Source of the DNA: an uncultured Amphritea sp.
GTDB taxonomy: Bacteria; Pseudomonadota; Gammaproteobacteria; Pseudomonadales; Balneatricaceae
DNA length: 64,000 nucleotides
NCBI RefSeq assembly: GCF_937127095.1
Contig: NZ_CAKZLP010000084.1
Coordinates: 1 to 64,000 of the forward strand
Direction: 5' to 3'
Both the position numbers and the translations under genes were made by a program. Positions 52,712 to 61,421 of this stretch are shown here, piece after piece. Every line of letters begins with the position of its first letter. The first letter of the stretch is position 1. The notes beneath the pieces are model-generated. The model saw only the letters and a program-made list of their open reading frames with translations. It did no database searches and was not told where the DNA came from.

Positions 52712-53929
52712 GTGATATCAATCCTACGACAACTGACGCCAGCGTTGCGTCAGTACCTGATTGTCACCGGAAACTACTGGGCTTTTACCCTGACGGATGG
52801 CGCGCTGCGGATGCTGGTGGTACTGCATTTTTATCAGCTCGGTTACAGCCCTTTAGAGATCGCCCTGCTGTTTCTGTTTTACGAGTTCTTCGGTGTTGTC
52901 ACCAATCTTTTTGGTGGCTGGCTGGGGGCGCGTATCGGCCTGAACCGAACGATGAATATCGGTCTGGGGATGCAGGTGGTGGCGCTGGGATTGCTATTAG
53001 TCCCCTCCGCGATGCTCACCGTGCCCTGGGTGATGCTGGCGCAGGCGTTGTCCGGTATCGCCAAAGATCTGAATAAAATGAGTGCCAAAAGCTCGGTTAA
53101 ACAGCTGGTTCCAGCCAATGCCGAAGGCACTCTGTATCAGTGGATCGCTATCCTGACAGGCTCAAAGAATGCCCTCAAAGGCGCTGGTTTTTTCCTCGGT
53201 GGTGCATTGCTGACGTTATTGGGTTTTCAGGGGGCGGTGCTGGCGATGGCGGTTGCACTCGGGTTTGTCTGGTTGCTAAGTCTGGTCTTGTTAAAAGAGG
53301 ATCTGGGCAAGGCGAAGAACAAGCCAAAATTCAGTCAGACCTTTTCTAAAAGCGCAGCGGTTAACTATCTCTCTGCGGCGCGGATGTTTCTGTTTGGCGC
53401 ACGGGATGTCTGGTTTGTGGTGGCATTGCCGGTCTATCTGGCCAGCACTCTTGGCTGGGATCACTGGTCAGTGGGGGGCTTTCTGGCGCTCTGGGTGATC
53501 GGCTATGGCATGATTCAGTCAGTCGCACCTTATCTGACCGGTAAGCGTTCCGGACGGTTGCCGGGTGGTCGCGAGGCGTTTTGGTGGGCCCTGGGGTTGA
53601 TGTTGCTACCTGTGCTGATCGCGCTGTCACTGACAACTAACATCTATCCTCAGTTTACTCTGCTGGCCGGATTGTTGCTGTTTGGCGCTGTCTTTGCTAT
53701 CAACTCATCGCTGCACAGCTACCTGATCGTCAGCTATGCCCGGGAAGATGGCGCCTCACTGGATGTCGGCTTTTACTATATGGCGAATGCGATGGGGAGG
53801 CTGATCGGTACTGTGTTGTCCGGTTATCTGTTTCAGGTCGCCGGATTAACCGCCTGCCTTTGGGTCTCAGCGCTGTTTCTGGCGATTGCAGCGGGCGTCT
53901 CACTTTTATTGCCTGCAAGGACTGAATAA
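52712..53929 (+). CDS. arsJ: MFS exporter ArsJ (1-arseno-3-phosphoglycerate efflux)
   Basis: 405 residues, about twelve transmembrane helices of the major facilitator superfamily. The N-terminus NYWAFTLTDGALRMLVVLHF followed by YSPLEIALLFLFYEFFGVVT and NLFGGWLGARIGLNRTMNIG is as in ArsJ. GIAKDLNKMSAKSSVKQLVP is a family-specific cytoplasmic loop. Coupled with the adjacent GAPDH it gives arsenate resistance without an arsenate reductase. Start is GTG, 9 bases after gapdh (aggattatcacGTG). Confidence 0.92.
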   Translation: MISILRQLTPALRQYLIVTGNYWAFTLTDGALRMLVVLHFYQLGYSPLEIALLFLFYEFFGVVTNLFGGWLGARIGLNRTMNIGLGMQVVALGLLLVPSAMLTVPWVMLAQALSGIAKDLNKMSAKSSVKQLVPANAEGTLYQWIAILTGSKNALKGAGFFLGGALLTLLGFQGAVLAMAVALGFVWLLSLVLLKEDLGKAKNKPKFSQTFSKSAAVNYLSAARMFLFGARDVWFVVALPVYLASTLGWDHWSVGGFLALWVIGYGMIQSVAPYLTGKRSGRLPGGREAFWWALGLMLLPVLIALSLTTNIYPQFTLLAGLLLFGAVFAINSSLHSYLIVSYAREDGASLDVGFYYMANAMGRLIGTVLSGYLFQVAGLTACLWVSALFLAIAAGVSLLLPARTE

Positions 53930-53930
53930 C

Positions 53931-53954
53931 GGTGCTGATGCATTTGTCAGCACC
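53931..53954. terminator. Hairpin between arsJ and the convergent cupin gene
   Basis: ggtgctga and tcagcacc form a perfect 8-bp stem around tgcatttg, right after arsJ. A short T-rich stretch (ctgtttttg) follows 15 bases later on the plus strand, so the terminator is probable but not ideal. Confidence 0.55.
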
Positions 53955-53981
53955 TGTGTTCTCTGTTTTTGCTAACGCTTG

Positions 53982-54932
53982 TTACAGCTTAATTTTATCG
54001 AGTTTTTTGGGCCGGGATATAGACTTCATGTAGGGTTTGATTTTGTTCACGTGCATCAGCGTTTTTAGCAACATGAAATTTTCTTTGAGTACACGCATAA
54101 ACATATCCAGCCCGGAAACAGTATAAGGCGTTTTTGTCATCTCCTCGTCGTTCCATTTGATTTGGATAAAGACAGGGGTATATCTGTTAAACAGTGCAAC
54201 TATGCCCCGGACAAACTTAAAACGGTGATTGCTCAGGTAATTGTGTAATACATATCGCTCAAGATCACGTTTTAGCTCAACCGATGAAACAGTGGTTTTT
54301 CGTTTAGTAAACAGCCAGTTAATATTGATGTTCTCTTTATCGCAGGCAATAACTTTATGAAACCAAACGGGGGGGATATAAACCATATCACCTTCATTGA
54401 GAAAAAACTGTGTATGCCGCTTTCCTTCCAGAACATCTTCTTTTTTACCGTCCATGATTGCGAAAGTGGTATAAGGGTAACAATCAAGCGGGGTATCTGG
54501 TGATATGAGAAACCACTCCTTTTTACCTTTAACCTGGACATTAAAAACGTTAGTGAAGTTCGCGTCATAGTGCCAGCTGGAGACATTGTACATTTTATGA
54601 ATCCAGATGCGGGTATGCAGTTTCCTTGGGAACATAGCCGGGGAGTCCAGACACTGATTTACAAAATCGGGAGTCGTAAAATCCTCAGGGAGCACGTCTC
54701 GCTCGCCCCAATACCATAGGGACGCTGTGGAAACTGTTGGAGCCTGAGCAAGTTGTTTTAAAAGATATTCTTCACTCCAGCGCTCTCGTGCTGGCCAGTC
54801 ATTGCCAACACCTTCAATAATGACCGGTATTTCAGGGGTTAAATATTTCTCTGAGAACTCTTCAAAAGAGATATCTGACGATTCACGCGCAATGTCAAAA
54901 AAACCACTATTCTGAATTGGCAGAGACTGCAT
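53982..54932 (-). CDS. Cupin-like JmjC-domain (Cupin_8) protein
   Basis: 316 residues. Fe(II)/2-oxoglutarate oxygenase fold: the iron ligands are His121 and Asp123 in SSWHYDANFTNVF and His192 in YIPPVWFHKVIA, with VQVKGKKEWFLISP between them and a Lys-rich basic tail. Members hydroxylate proteins, tRNA or small molecules; the substrate here is unknown. The gene is visibly more AT-rich than its neighbours and stands alone between the arsenic operon and the dimethylamine genes, suggesting acquisition by transfer. It starts 252 bases before the divergent dmmA. Confidence 0.83.
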   Translation of the reverse strand: MQSLPIQNSGFFDIARESSDISFEEFSEKYLTPEIPVIIEGVGNDWPARERWSEEYLLKQLAQAPTVSTASLWYWGERDVLPEDFTTPDFVNQCLDSPAMFPRKLHTRIWIHKMYNVSSWHYDANFTNVFNVQVKGKKEWFLISPDTPLDCYPYTTFAIMDGKKEDVLEGKRHTQFFLNEGDMVYIPPVWFHKVIACDKENININWLFTKRKTTVSSVELKRDLERYVLHNYLSNHRFKFVRGIVALFNRYTPVFIQIKWNDEEMTKTPYTVSGLDMFMRVLKENFMLLKTLMHVNKIKPYMKSISRPKKLDKIKL

Positions 54933-55184
54933 AAACGGGCCTGGTCGTTATGGGATATGTGACCGTTAATATGCCCTATAGAGCGTGTTTAATCCATCGT
55001 CCTGTAGCTAAAAACTGCGTGAGCAGTCCCGTATTTATTTCAACGTTTAAGACCGGCCCTCTGTTACCCCCTTTTAAGTACCTCTTCATGACAATTGAGG
55101 CTTCTGTCGACCTCTCATAATATTCTTAACAGGAATTTTATTTGCAGATCATGATGCTAACCGTACCTTATGAGGAGGGCTCAG

Positions 55185-55706
55185 ATGCAGACAGAACAAT
55201 TGAATGGGGTTGTCAGTAAACCGGCGTATTCGTCAGTTGAACTGAACCCAAAATCGAGATTTCATCTTTTCATCGCCGAGCAAAACGTAACGGCGGAGAT
55301 GCAGTCAATTTATGATGAGTGCAGTTCGGACAAAAAGATCGCTGTCTATAACGATGCCAGTGATACCCAACTGATCGAATCACTGGCGCTGTTCCCGCTG
55401 GCTGGTACTCTCTATCTGGCCGGAACGGAACCCTTTATCTGGCGGGTCGCCAGTCATGCGCGACAGGCTGGCATGTGTCCTGAGCAGATTCGCATGATGA
55501 CGCCTGTTAGTCGCGAACGCCATCTATTTTGCTGTCACTGCTATACGGTAACGGAGGGCGTGACCTACTCGCCCTATGTTTGCGATGGCTGTGGTCTCAG
55601 CCTTGAGGTAACCGATCATTTTGCCCGGCTTCACAGTGCTTATTTTGGCTATCAGGTGAATGCGGAAGACAGTGCCGATATGCCCGCAAAAAGGGAGGTT
55701 AGCTGA
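55185..55706 (+). CDS. dmmA: Dimethylamine monooxygenase subunit DmmA-like
   Basis: 173 residues. The C-terminal cysteine-rich part LFCCHCYTVTEGVTYSPYVC (then DGCGLSLEVTDHF) matches the DmmA-like C-terminal domain and probably binds metal. The N-terminal half is Rossmann-like (LIESLALFPLAGTLYLAGTE). With the two genes that follow it makes up the enzyme that oxidises dimethylamine to methylamine and formaldehyde. The ATG at 55185 has GAGGAGGG seven to eleven bases upstream and is preferred over the ATG at 55170 that overlaps that box. It overlaps dmmB by one base. Subunit lettering differs between reports. Confidence 0.85.
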   Translation: MQTEQLNGVVSKPAYSSVELNPKSRFHLFIAEQNVTAEMQSIYDECSSDKKIAVYNDASDTQLIESLALFPLAGTLYLAGTEPFIWRVASHARQAGMCPEQIRMMTPVSRERHLFCCHCYTVTEGVTYSPYVCDGCGLSLEVTDHFARLHSAYFGYQVNAEDSADMPAKREVS

Positions 55707-56659
55707 TGAGTGTTATCGATCAGATGTCCGTAGTGGTGACTGCAGTTAAGCAGGTAGCGCCGATGATCAAAGAGTTTACGCTTGAACCGTTGGAGGGTCA
55801 GCTGACGCCATTCTCGCCCGGGGCGCATGTGGTTGTGACGATGGCAGGTACTGAATCGACCTATCGCAACGCGTATTCGCTGATGAGTGATCCTCAGGAT
55901 AACAGCCAGTATCGCATTGCGGTGCGGCTGCAGGAAACGTCCCGCGGCGGCTCTGTTTATATGCATCAACAGGTTGAAGTTGGTACTCAGCTGAAAATCT
56001 CCCCGCCGTCGAACCTGTTTGCGCCGCAGTGGATGGCGAAGAAGCATGTTCTGTTTGCCGGTGGTGTCGGTATTACGCCGTTTCTTTCGTATTTGCCAGC
56101 GCTACAGCGGCAGCAGGTGCCATTTGAGCTCCATTACATGTATCGCAGTCAGCAGACCGGGGCATACCGTATTGAGCTGACGGAATCGTTAGCCGACCGT
56201 TGTCATTGCTATGACGCCGATCAGGGCAACCGTTGTGATGTCAGCGCAGTAATGTCAGCGCAGCCCTTGGGGACTCATTTCTATATATGCGGCCCTGAAT
56301 CACTGATTGAAGCGGTACAGACAACCGCGGATGAGATGGGCATTCCCCCCAGCGCTATCCACTGGGAAGCGTTCGCCGGGGCGAAGCCTGGGCAGCCCTT
56401 TGTTGTTGAACTGAGCGGACGCGGGGTTGAGCTTGACGTTGCCGCCGACAGTAGCCTGCTTGAGGCGCTTGAAGCGGCGGATATTAAAATACCGAATCTG
56501 TGTCGTGCCGGTGTCTGTGGCCAGTGTGTCTGCGATGTTGCCGGCGGGGAGGTAGAGCATCGGGACAGCTATCTCAGTGACACTGAGAAACAGTCTGGTC
56601 GGGTGATAATGCCCTGTGTTTCAAGGGCTGCAGGTGAACGTCTGGTTTTAGATATTTAG
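55706..56659 (+). CDS. dmmB: PDR/VanB-type flavin and [2Fe-2S] reductase subunit of dimethylamine monooxygenase
   Basis: 317 residues of the phthalate dioxygenase reductase family. FMN-binding region with RNAYSLMS, NAD-binding segment LFAGGVGITPFLSYLPAL and a C-terminal plant-type ferredoxin domain CRAGVCGQCVC (about 265-275) with the fourth cysteine in MPCVS. It passes electrons from NAD(P)H to the haem subunit encoded next. The start overlaps the dmmA stop by one base (TGATG), so it is translationally coupled. Confidence 0.87.
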   Translation: MSVIDQMSVVVTAVKQVAPMIKEFTLEPLEGQLTPFSPGAHVVVTMAGTESTYRNAYSLMSDPQDNSQYRIAVRLQETSRGGSVYMHQQVEVGTQLKISPPSNLFAPQWMAKKHVLFAGGVGITPFLSYLPALQRQQVPFELHYMYRSQQTGAYRIELTESLADRCHCYDADQGNRCDVSAVMSAQPLGTHFYICGPESLIEAVQTTADEMGIPPSAIHWEAFAGAKPGQPFVVELSGRGVELDVAADSSLLEALEAADIKIPNLCRAGVCGQCVCDVAGGEVEHRDSYLSDTEKQSGRVIMPCVSRAAGERLVLDI

Positions 56660-56671
56660 GAGAGCAGAGCA

Positions 56672-57691
56672 ATGCGTGTAGCACCGAAAGAGATTCAGAG
56701 TTTTCGTGACGACTTTACCTACAGTAACAGTACTAAAGCTATTGAGCGCTTTCCCTTCCCATTTGTGGATGATGAATACCGTTACTCGGTTAATATGGAA
56801 CCCCATCTGCCCAAGGGCGGAGAGGGTTCAGCCTACGACAAGTTTCTCGACATTGATGAACATTACCTGTCAGAGATGGCTGAGCGTGAGTTAGTCTTAA
56901 AAGAGATGCCACACCGTTGTCTGGCGATGGAGCATATGGATCTGGCCTGCTGGGATATGGTTGAACGGCTGATGGTCTCTCTGTCAGAGGATTATCCGGA
57001 CTACTTCAGTCTCACTCGCGAGGGCGATCTGTGGCGCTGGGAAAATAAACTGTTAAACATTAACGACCAGTTTACCTTCGGAGACAGTAGCTCTCTGCCG
57101 CTGCCTCCATTGGATTATATTGGCCGTCAGGTGCAGGGAGATTTTGCACTGCTGGATCAGCGTGATGGCGATCTGTTTCTGGATGCCGGCATGGTCACTT
57201 GTCCAGCGGACTGGTCACTGGCTTTTGATGCGGGTATGAGCTTCAGGGAGTGGCACGGCCCGGTACCGATGGCGCATAGCGAAGGGATCTTTGATCGGGC
57301 GCTGAAGTATCTGATAGCGATCCCTGTGGGTAAACCGGTGCGTCGCCTTAACTGGACGCTCACTGTGAATGCACGGATGGATACTTCGCCAGAAAAATAT
57401 CATGAGTGGGGCCATGAACGGACCTCCGTTACCCCGGATAATGTGGGCGAAAAGGTCTACCTGCGTGTGGAAGTCCAGGTGCTGGACCGTATGCCCCGCA
57501 GTAATGCGATGATGTTTAGCATTCGTACCTATCTGTTGAGCCTGGAAGATCTGGTCACCAATAAAACATGGGCTGTGCGCATGCATCGGGCGTTGAAAAC
57601 CCTGCCGGAACCACTGATCAACTACAAAGGGTTAACCCGTTTTCACGGCACTGTGGTGGATTATCTGTCTCAATTTGATCCGGTGAGCTGA
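56672..57691 (+). CDS. dmmC: Haem-dependent oxidative N-demethylase catalytic subunit (DUF3445 family)
   Basis: 339 residues of the DUF3445/HODM alpha family. Seen: an N-terminal FPFPFVDDEYRYSVNMEP, then PADWSLAFDAGMSFREWHGPVP, then RLNWTLTVNARMDTSPEKYH, and VEVQVLDRMPRSNAMMFSIRTY which contains the conserved haem-proximal RSNA...F.IRTY. It should carry haem and demethylate dimethylamine. The RBS is taggagagcagagcaATG. The first three dmm genes are nearly contiguous (12 bases after dmmB). Confidence 0.86.
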   Translation: MRVAPKEIQSFRDDFTYSNSTKAIERFPFPFVDDEYRYSVNMEPHLPKGGEGSAYDKFLDIDEHYLSEMAERELVLKEMPHRCLAMEHMDLACWDMVERLMVSLSEDYPDYFSLTREGDLWRWENKLLNINDQFTFGDSSSLPLPPLDYIGRQVQGDFALLDQRDGDLFLDAGMVTCPADWSLAFDAGMSFREWHGPVPMAHSEGIFDRALKYLIAIPVGKPVRRLNWTLTVNARMDTSPEKYHEWGHERTSVTPDNVGEKVYLRVEVQVLDRMPRSNAMMFSIRTYLLSLEDLVTNKTWAVRMHRALKTLPEPLINYKGLTRFHGTVVDYLSQFDPVS

Positions 57692-57762
57692 TCTCTTACT
57701 GCGCCGGGCCGCGTTGTCCGGCGTTTGTTAGTACGGCAAATATTGTTATTGGGGTGTAAAAA

Positions 57763-58077
57763 ATGGGCTGGGTCTACCTTTGTATCGCCGGTGTGCTGGA
57801 ATGCGTCTGGGCGATTGGGCTGAAGTACAGTGATGGCTTTACCCGCTTATGGCCCACGGTCATTAGTATTACCCTGATTGTCATCAGTTTGGGGTTGTTG
57901 TCACTGGCTATGCGTACCATTCCGGTAGGCACTGCCTATGCCGTCTGGAGTGGTATAGGCGCCGCTATGCTGGCTACCTACGGGATTATGTTTCTCGATG
58001 AATCAGGCAGCCTGATCAGGATTAGCTGCATCTTTATGATTATCGCTGGTGGCATCGGGCTTAAAGTGTTTGCCTGA
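57763..58077 (+). CDS. sugE: SMR-family quaternary ammonium / guanidinium transporter SugE (Gdx)
   Basis: 104 residues, four transmembrane helices. Glu13 in AGVLECVWAIGLKYSDGFTRLWP is the ion-coupling residue, and the GLKYS-GFTRLWP segment is typical of the SugE/Gdx subfamily, not EmrE. It lies 71 bases after dmmC in a methylated-amine locus, so it may export toxic alkylammonium or guanidinium. No guanidine riboswitch consensus is visible before it. The start codon follows a gggtgtaaaa box. Confidence 0.88.
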   Translation: MGWVYLCIAGVLECVWAIGLKYSDGFTRLWPTVISITLIVISLGLLSLAMRTIPVGTAYAVWSGIGAAMLATYGIMFLDESGSLIRISCIFMIIAGGIGLKVFA

Positions 58078-58114
58078 GTGCGTTCATATAACGTTTTCTG
58101 TCTGAGGACCAGGA

Positions 58115-58804
58115 ATGACACGTGTCAAGATACTGCAACATGCCGAGGGTGAGTGGATCGGCTCGATGTATGACTGGTTTACCGATGCTTCCCGACATCG
58201 CCATTTCAACCTGAGTACGGTGCGTCTGGATCATGGAGAGGCGCTGCCCGTAGCGGACTCATTCGATTGGCTGCTGGTCATGGGTGGGCCTATGAGCGTG
58301 AATGATGAGTCTGTCTATCCCTGGTTAATAGAAGAGAAACAGCTGATTCGCCAGGTGATTAACAGTGGAAAAACCGTTCTGGGAATCTGTCTGGGCGGCC
58401 AGTTGATTGCGGCGGCTTGCGGTGCTGAAATTTACCGCAACACTACATCAGAGATCGGTTGGTTTCCGATTATCCGCACCGACCCAGAGGTGAACTGGCT
58501 ACCTGAAAAGGCTGAACTGCTAAGCTGGCACGGTGACTGCTTTAAGCTCCCGGAAGGTGCACGTTCGTTTGCGACTAGCGCGATCACTCCGTTTCAGGGC
58601 TTTAGTCTTGGGGATAGAGTCTGGGCGTTGCAGTTTCATCTGGAGGTTAAGTCGGGAACTGTTGATGCGTTTCTGGCATGTGAAACTGAAGGTTTACCTG
58701 ACGGTGAATATGTTCAGAGTGAAGCGCAGTTGCGGGATGATGCAGGATTTCTGTCGCAGAGCCAGGTCGCGATGCATCGTCTGCTTGATCAGCTGATGGT
58801 TTAA
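58115..58804 (+). CDS. Class I glutamine amidotransferase-like protein
   Basis: 229 residues. Catalytic nucleophile elbow VLGICLGGQLIAAACGAE (Cys92) and the His-Glu pair in ALQFHLEVKSG (about 175-177) are intact. LLVMGGPMSVNDESVYPWL and LSWHGDCFKLPEGA complete the GATase1 family (GuaA-like amidase type). No synthetase partner is adjacent, so it may hydrolyse a gamma-glutamyl amide, which fits methylamine metabolism that runs via gamma-glutamylmethylamide; this is inference. RBS tgaggaccaggaATG. The gene end forms part of a 16-bp tandem repeat. Confidence 0.8.
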   Translation: MTRVKILQHAEGEWIGSMYDWFTDASRHRHFNLSTVRLDHGEALPVADSFDWLLVMGGPMSVNDESVYPWLIEEKQLIRQVINSGKTVLGICLGGQLIAAACGAEIYRNTTSEIGWFPIIRTDPEVNWLPEKAELLSWHGDCFKLPEGARSFATSAITPFQGFSLGDRVWALQFHLEVKSGTVDAFLACETEGLPDGEYVQSEAQLRDDAGFLSQSQVAMHRLLDQLMV

Positions 58805-58837
58805 TCTGCTGAAGGTTTGATTTGCAGATGGTTTAAG
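58790..58837 (+). repeat. 16-bp degenerate tandem repeat across the amidotransferase stop codon
   Basis: cagctgatggtttaat, ctgctgaaggtttgat and ttgcagatggtttaag follow in direct series. The first copy contains the end of the gene including its TAA. Confidence 0.6.
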
Positions 58838-58918
58838 CAACTAATAGCGCTATATGCGTCATCATGGGTGAATTTCTGTCGTATCTGTAGTTAGATAAGG
58901 GATCAATCGTTACCCGAG

Positions 58919-59371
58919 ATGTCGATGAATATAACCCTGGCCACCGAAAAAGATATTCCTGAGCTCTGTCGTCTGTTGGGCTATCTGTTTGCGCAGGAGG
59001 CTGAGTTTCAGCCCGATATTGCGGCCCAGCAGCGTGGCCTTAAAACCATTATTGAATCCCCCCAAACAGGCGCCATTCTGGTGAGTCGTAACGGAGATCA
59101 TATCGTTGGTATGGTCAGTCTGCTCTACAGCGTATCCACTGCGCTGGGGGGGCGAGTCTGCATGCTTGAAGATATGGTGATCGCACCTGATCAGCGAGGT
59201 TCTAACCGCGGCACAGAGCTGCTGGAAGGTGCGATCACCTATGCCCGTGAACAGGGCGTGATGCGTATTACTCTGCTGACCGACCAGGATAATGAAGCGG
59301 CCCAGCGCTTCTATCAGCGACAGGGTTTTACCCACTCCCCGATGCTGGCGATGCGACGATTCATCGCTTAG
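58919..59371 (+). CDS. GNAT-family N-acetyltransferase
   Basis: 150 residues. GNAT motif A appears as MLEDMVIAPDQRGSNRGTELLEGAI, with acetyl-CoA pyrophosphate loop variant QRGSNRGTEL, and motif B as DNEAAQRFYQRQGFTHSP. Substrate unknown; an amine or amino acid in the methylated-amine locus is possible. The start has only a weak RBS (a second in-frame ATG lies two codons on). It is 114 bases after the amidotransferase gene. Confidence 0.82.
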   Translation: MSMNITLATEKDIPELCRLLGYLFAQEAEFQPDIAAQQRGLKTIIESPQTGAILVSRNGDHIVGMVSLLYSVSTALGGRVCMLEDMVIAPDQRGSNRGTELLEGAITYAREQGVMRITLLTDQDNEAAQRFYQRQGFTHSPMLAMRRFIA

Positions 59372-59965
59372 CCTTCGCCTGTATTTCGCCGCGACCCTGA
59401 GTTTTCTGTCTGTTCTATTTAGCGTTAAAAATGCACCGTTTTTCAGCTGCACTGATCTGGGACATAGGGGCAAATATGATCGTTATCCTGCTGTGTTTTG
59501 GTTCGTTTTTACAGGGTTTTCGGAACTCTTTAAGGCGGGGTTTTAAAATGGCTATCGACGTGTCCCGTTCAGCCTTAATTCTTTCTATACAAATTTATCA
59601 GCGATGCTCCCGATTCGATGAAGAACTGTTTTTGTGATAGCACTCTATACTAGGCTTTAATGCAGCTTTTATTTAGTTAATAAATATAAAAAGCTATTAA
59701 CTATCAATAGTTTACTCTTGATGTTGCATCTATGTGACGCGAGCGTTCTTAGGTCTGCCAGCCGGCAGCTTACACCATACTGACCTGTCAGCCAGACTAC
59801 CCCACGAACAATGAACGTCTGATCTCTGTAGTTCCCACACTCTGGTTCCATTTTGCACAACTATTTTCCATTTATAGAGAGGGGTGGCATAACAATTGCT
59901 TTTCCTGAGGGGAAATATTATTTCCTATTGGTTGTTTTTTTATAAATAGATTACGGGAGCGCAAT
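59372..59965. other. Intergenic region of about 590 bases with sigma-54-type promoter
   Basis: No convincing gene. Short frames at 59431-59637 (plus) and 59669-59860 (minus) lack RBS and recognisable composition. The region is AT-rich from 59570 on. The sigma-54-type promoter at 59885 is the main signal; its activator-binding sites should lie 60-200 bases upstream of it. Confidence 0.55.
59885..59900 (+). promoter_or_regulatory. Sigma-54 (RpoN) -24/-12 promoter
   Basis: TGGCAT, five bases (aacaa), then TTGCT: the GG of the -24 box and the GC of the -12 box are at the canonical spacing. It is 66 bases upstream of the aminomethyltransferase start, so transcription would begin near 59911. Nitrogen-limitation control fits a gene for use of methylated amines. 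Confidence 0.7.
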
Positions 59966-61096
59966 ATGGCTAATTCATGGCGTTATTCTGCATTGGCAGA
60001 GAGGCATCGGGCACTGGGTTCAAAGTTAGAAGACTGGAACGGTATGGGAACCCCCTGGAGCTACGATAGCGATTTATCGTTGGCTCATGAGGCGATTCGA
60101 ACCAAAGCCGGTCTGATGGATGTATCAGGATTAAAGAAGGTACATTTTGTTGGTCCACACGCAGAAAGCTTACTGGAATACGCCTGTACCCGTGATATAT
60201 CCAAGCTTTATCCGGGTAAGTCGGTGTACGCGACCATCCTGAATGAGTCCGGTAAGTTTGTTGATGACTGTGTCATCTATCGTACCGGCCCGAACGCGTT
60301 TATGGTGGTATTTGGCGCGGGTATCGGTTACGAAATGCTGGTCCGCTCTTCTCAGGGGCGTCAGGTGTCTGTGCTCTTTGATGACGATCTGCACGACCTC
60401 TCTCTACAGGGGCCCAACGCTGTTGATTTTCTTTCAGAACATGTTCCGGGGATTCGTGATCTGCCTTATTTTCACCATATGCAGACGCGTCTGTTTGACC
60501 GTCCGGTGATGATCTCCCGAACCGGTTATACCGGTGAAAGAGGCTATGAAATCTTCTGTAAGGCTGCTGATGCTATGGCCATCTGGGACACCATTCTCGA
60601 AAAGGGAACCGCTTACGGCATTATTCCATGCGCCTTTACGGCACTGGATATGCTGCGGGTTGAAAGCTATCTGCTGTTTTACCCTTACGACAATTCCGAG
60701 ATGTATCCGTTTGCAGATGAAGCGGCGGGCGATACGCTGTGGGAATTGGGTCTGGACTTTACGGTTTCTAAAGATAAGACAGACTTCCGCGGTGCAACTG
60801 AGCATTTCAGGTTGAAAGATCAGCCACGATTCAAAATCTTCGGCGCTCTGCTGGAAGGTGATGAAGCCGCTCAAGAAGGTGATACCGTATGGGCTGACGG
60901 CAAACAGGTTGGCGTGATTACCTGTGCCATGTATTCGCGCTTAACTGAAAAATCAATGGCGCTGGTGCGCTTTGATACCGACTACGCAGTGCAGGGTACG
61001 CCGCTTGAAGTGAAAGGCAGTCTTAATGTAGCAGCGCTTGCTCACTCATTACCTTTTGATGATCCTGAAAAGAAAAAGCGCACCGCTAAAGGGTAA
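59966..61096 (+). CDS. GcvT-fold aminomethyltransferase family protein (methylated-amine / DmmD-like)
   Basis: 376 residues of the glycine-cleavage T protein fold, which transfers one-carbon units to tetrahydrofolate. Features: RTKAGLMDVSGLKKVHFVGPHAE at the folate-binding start, LNESGKFVDDCVIYR, LSLQGPNAVDFLSEH, ISRTGYTGERGYEIFC and LDMLRVESYLLFYPYD with the T-protein KADF-like loop replaced by DKTDFRG. It lacks the extra zinc domain of the roughly 800-residue TMAO demethylase. The delta subunit of haem-dependent dimethylamine demethylase is of this type, so it may take formaldehyde from that enzyme. A demethylase for a related osmolyte is possible. RBS cgggagcgcaatATG. Confidence 0.75.
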   Translation: MANSWRYSALAERHRALGSKLEDWNGMGTPWSYDSDLSLAHEAIRTKAGLMDVSGLKKVHFVGPHAESLLEYACTRDISKLYPGKSVYATILNESGKFVDDCVIYRTGPNAFMVVFGAGIGYEMLVRSSQGRQVSVLFDDDLHDLSLQGPNAVDFLSEHVPGIRDLPYFHHMQTRLFDRPVMISRTGYTGERGYEIFCKAADAMAIWDTILEKGTAYGIIPCAFTALDMLRVESYLLFYPYDNSEMYPFADEAAGDTLWELGLDFTVSKDKTDFRGATEHFRLKDQPRFKIFGALLEGDEAAQEGDTVWADGKQVGVITCAMYSRLTEKSMALVRFDTDYAVQGTPLEVKGSLNVAALAHSLPFDDPEKKKRTAKG

Positions 61097-61421
61097 TACC
61101 TCCGTGTCTCTTTGTTTAAGGGAGACGGTTAATCGGTCTCGTGCGCAAATCTGCAGAACAGAAGCGCTCTGATGTGTGTCGAAGCAGGCCAGGCGTCATG
61201 TTCTGCAAATGGAGTTTGCGAGCGATTGAACTTTCAATGATGAATTTATAATTTGCTAAACCAAAAGAGCCCATCCGGGCTTTTCTGGTTTATAAGGCGT
61301 GATATGAATAGTGACTTCTGTGCAGGTGTCAGGATTACCCTGACGATGAGATGAATCAAAGGAACTGCATTCAGAGTGACTGCATTCATTGCGATGAGTG
61401 GGTTCGCTACCCGGGACAAGT

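Noticed and set aside
57692..57762. Guanidine riboswitch before sugE
   Set aside because: The gap holds a short GC-rich hairpin (cgccgg/ccggcg) but no paired ACGG-type loops of guanidine-II and too little room for guanidine-I.
59431..59637. 68-codon frame in the gap before the GcvT-like gene
   Set aside because: No RBS and no family resemblance; hydrophobic stretch alone is not enough.
59966..61096. TMAO demethylase (tdm) for the GcvT-fold gene
   Set aside because: At 376 residues it lacks the zinc-dependent N-terminal half of the roughly 800-residue Tdm.
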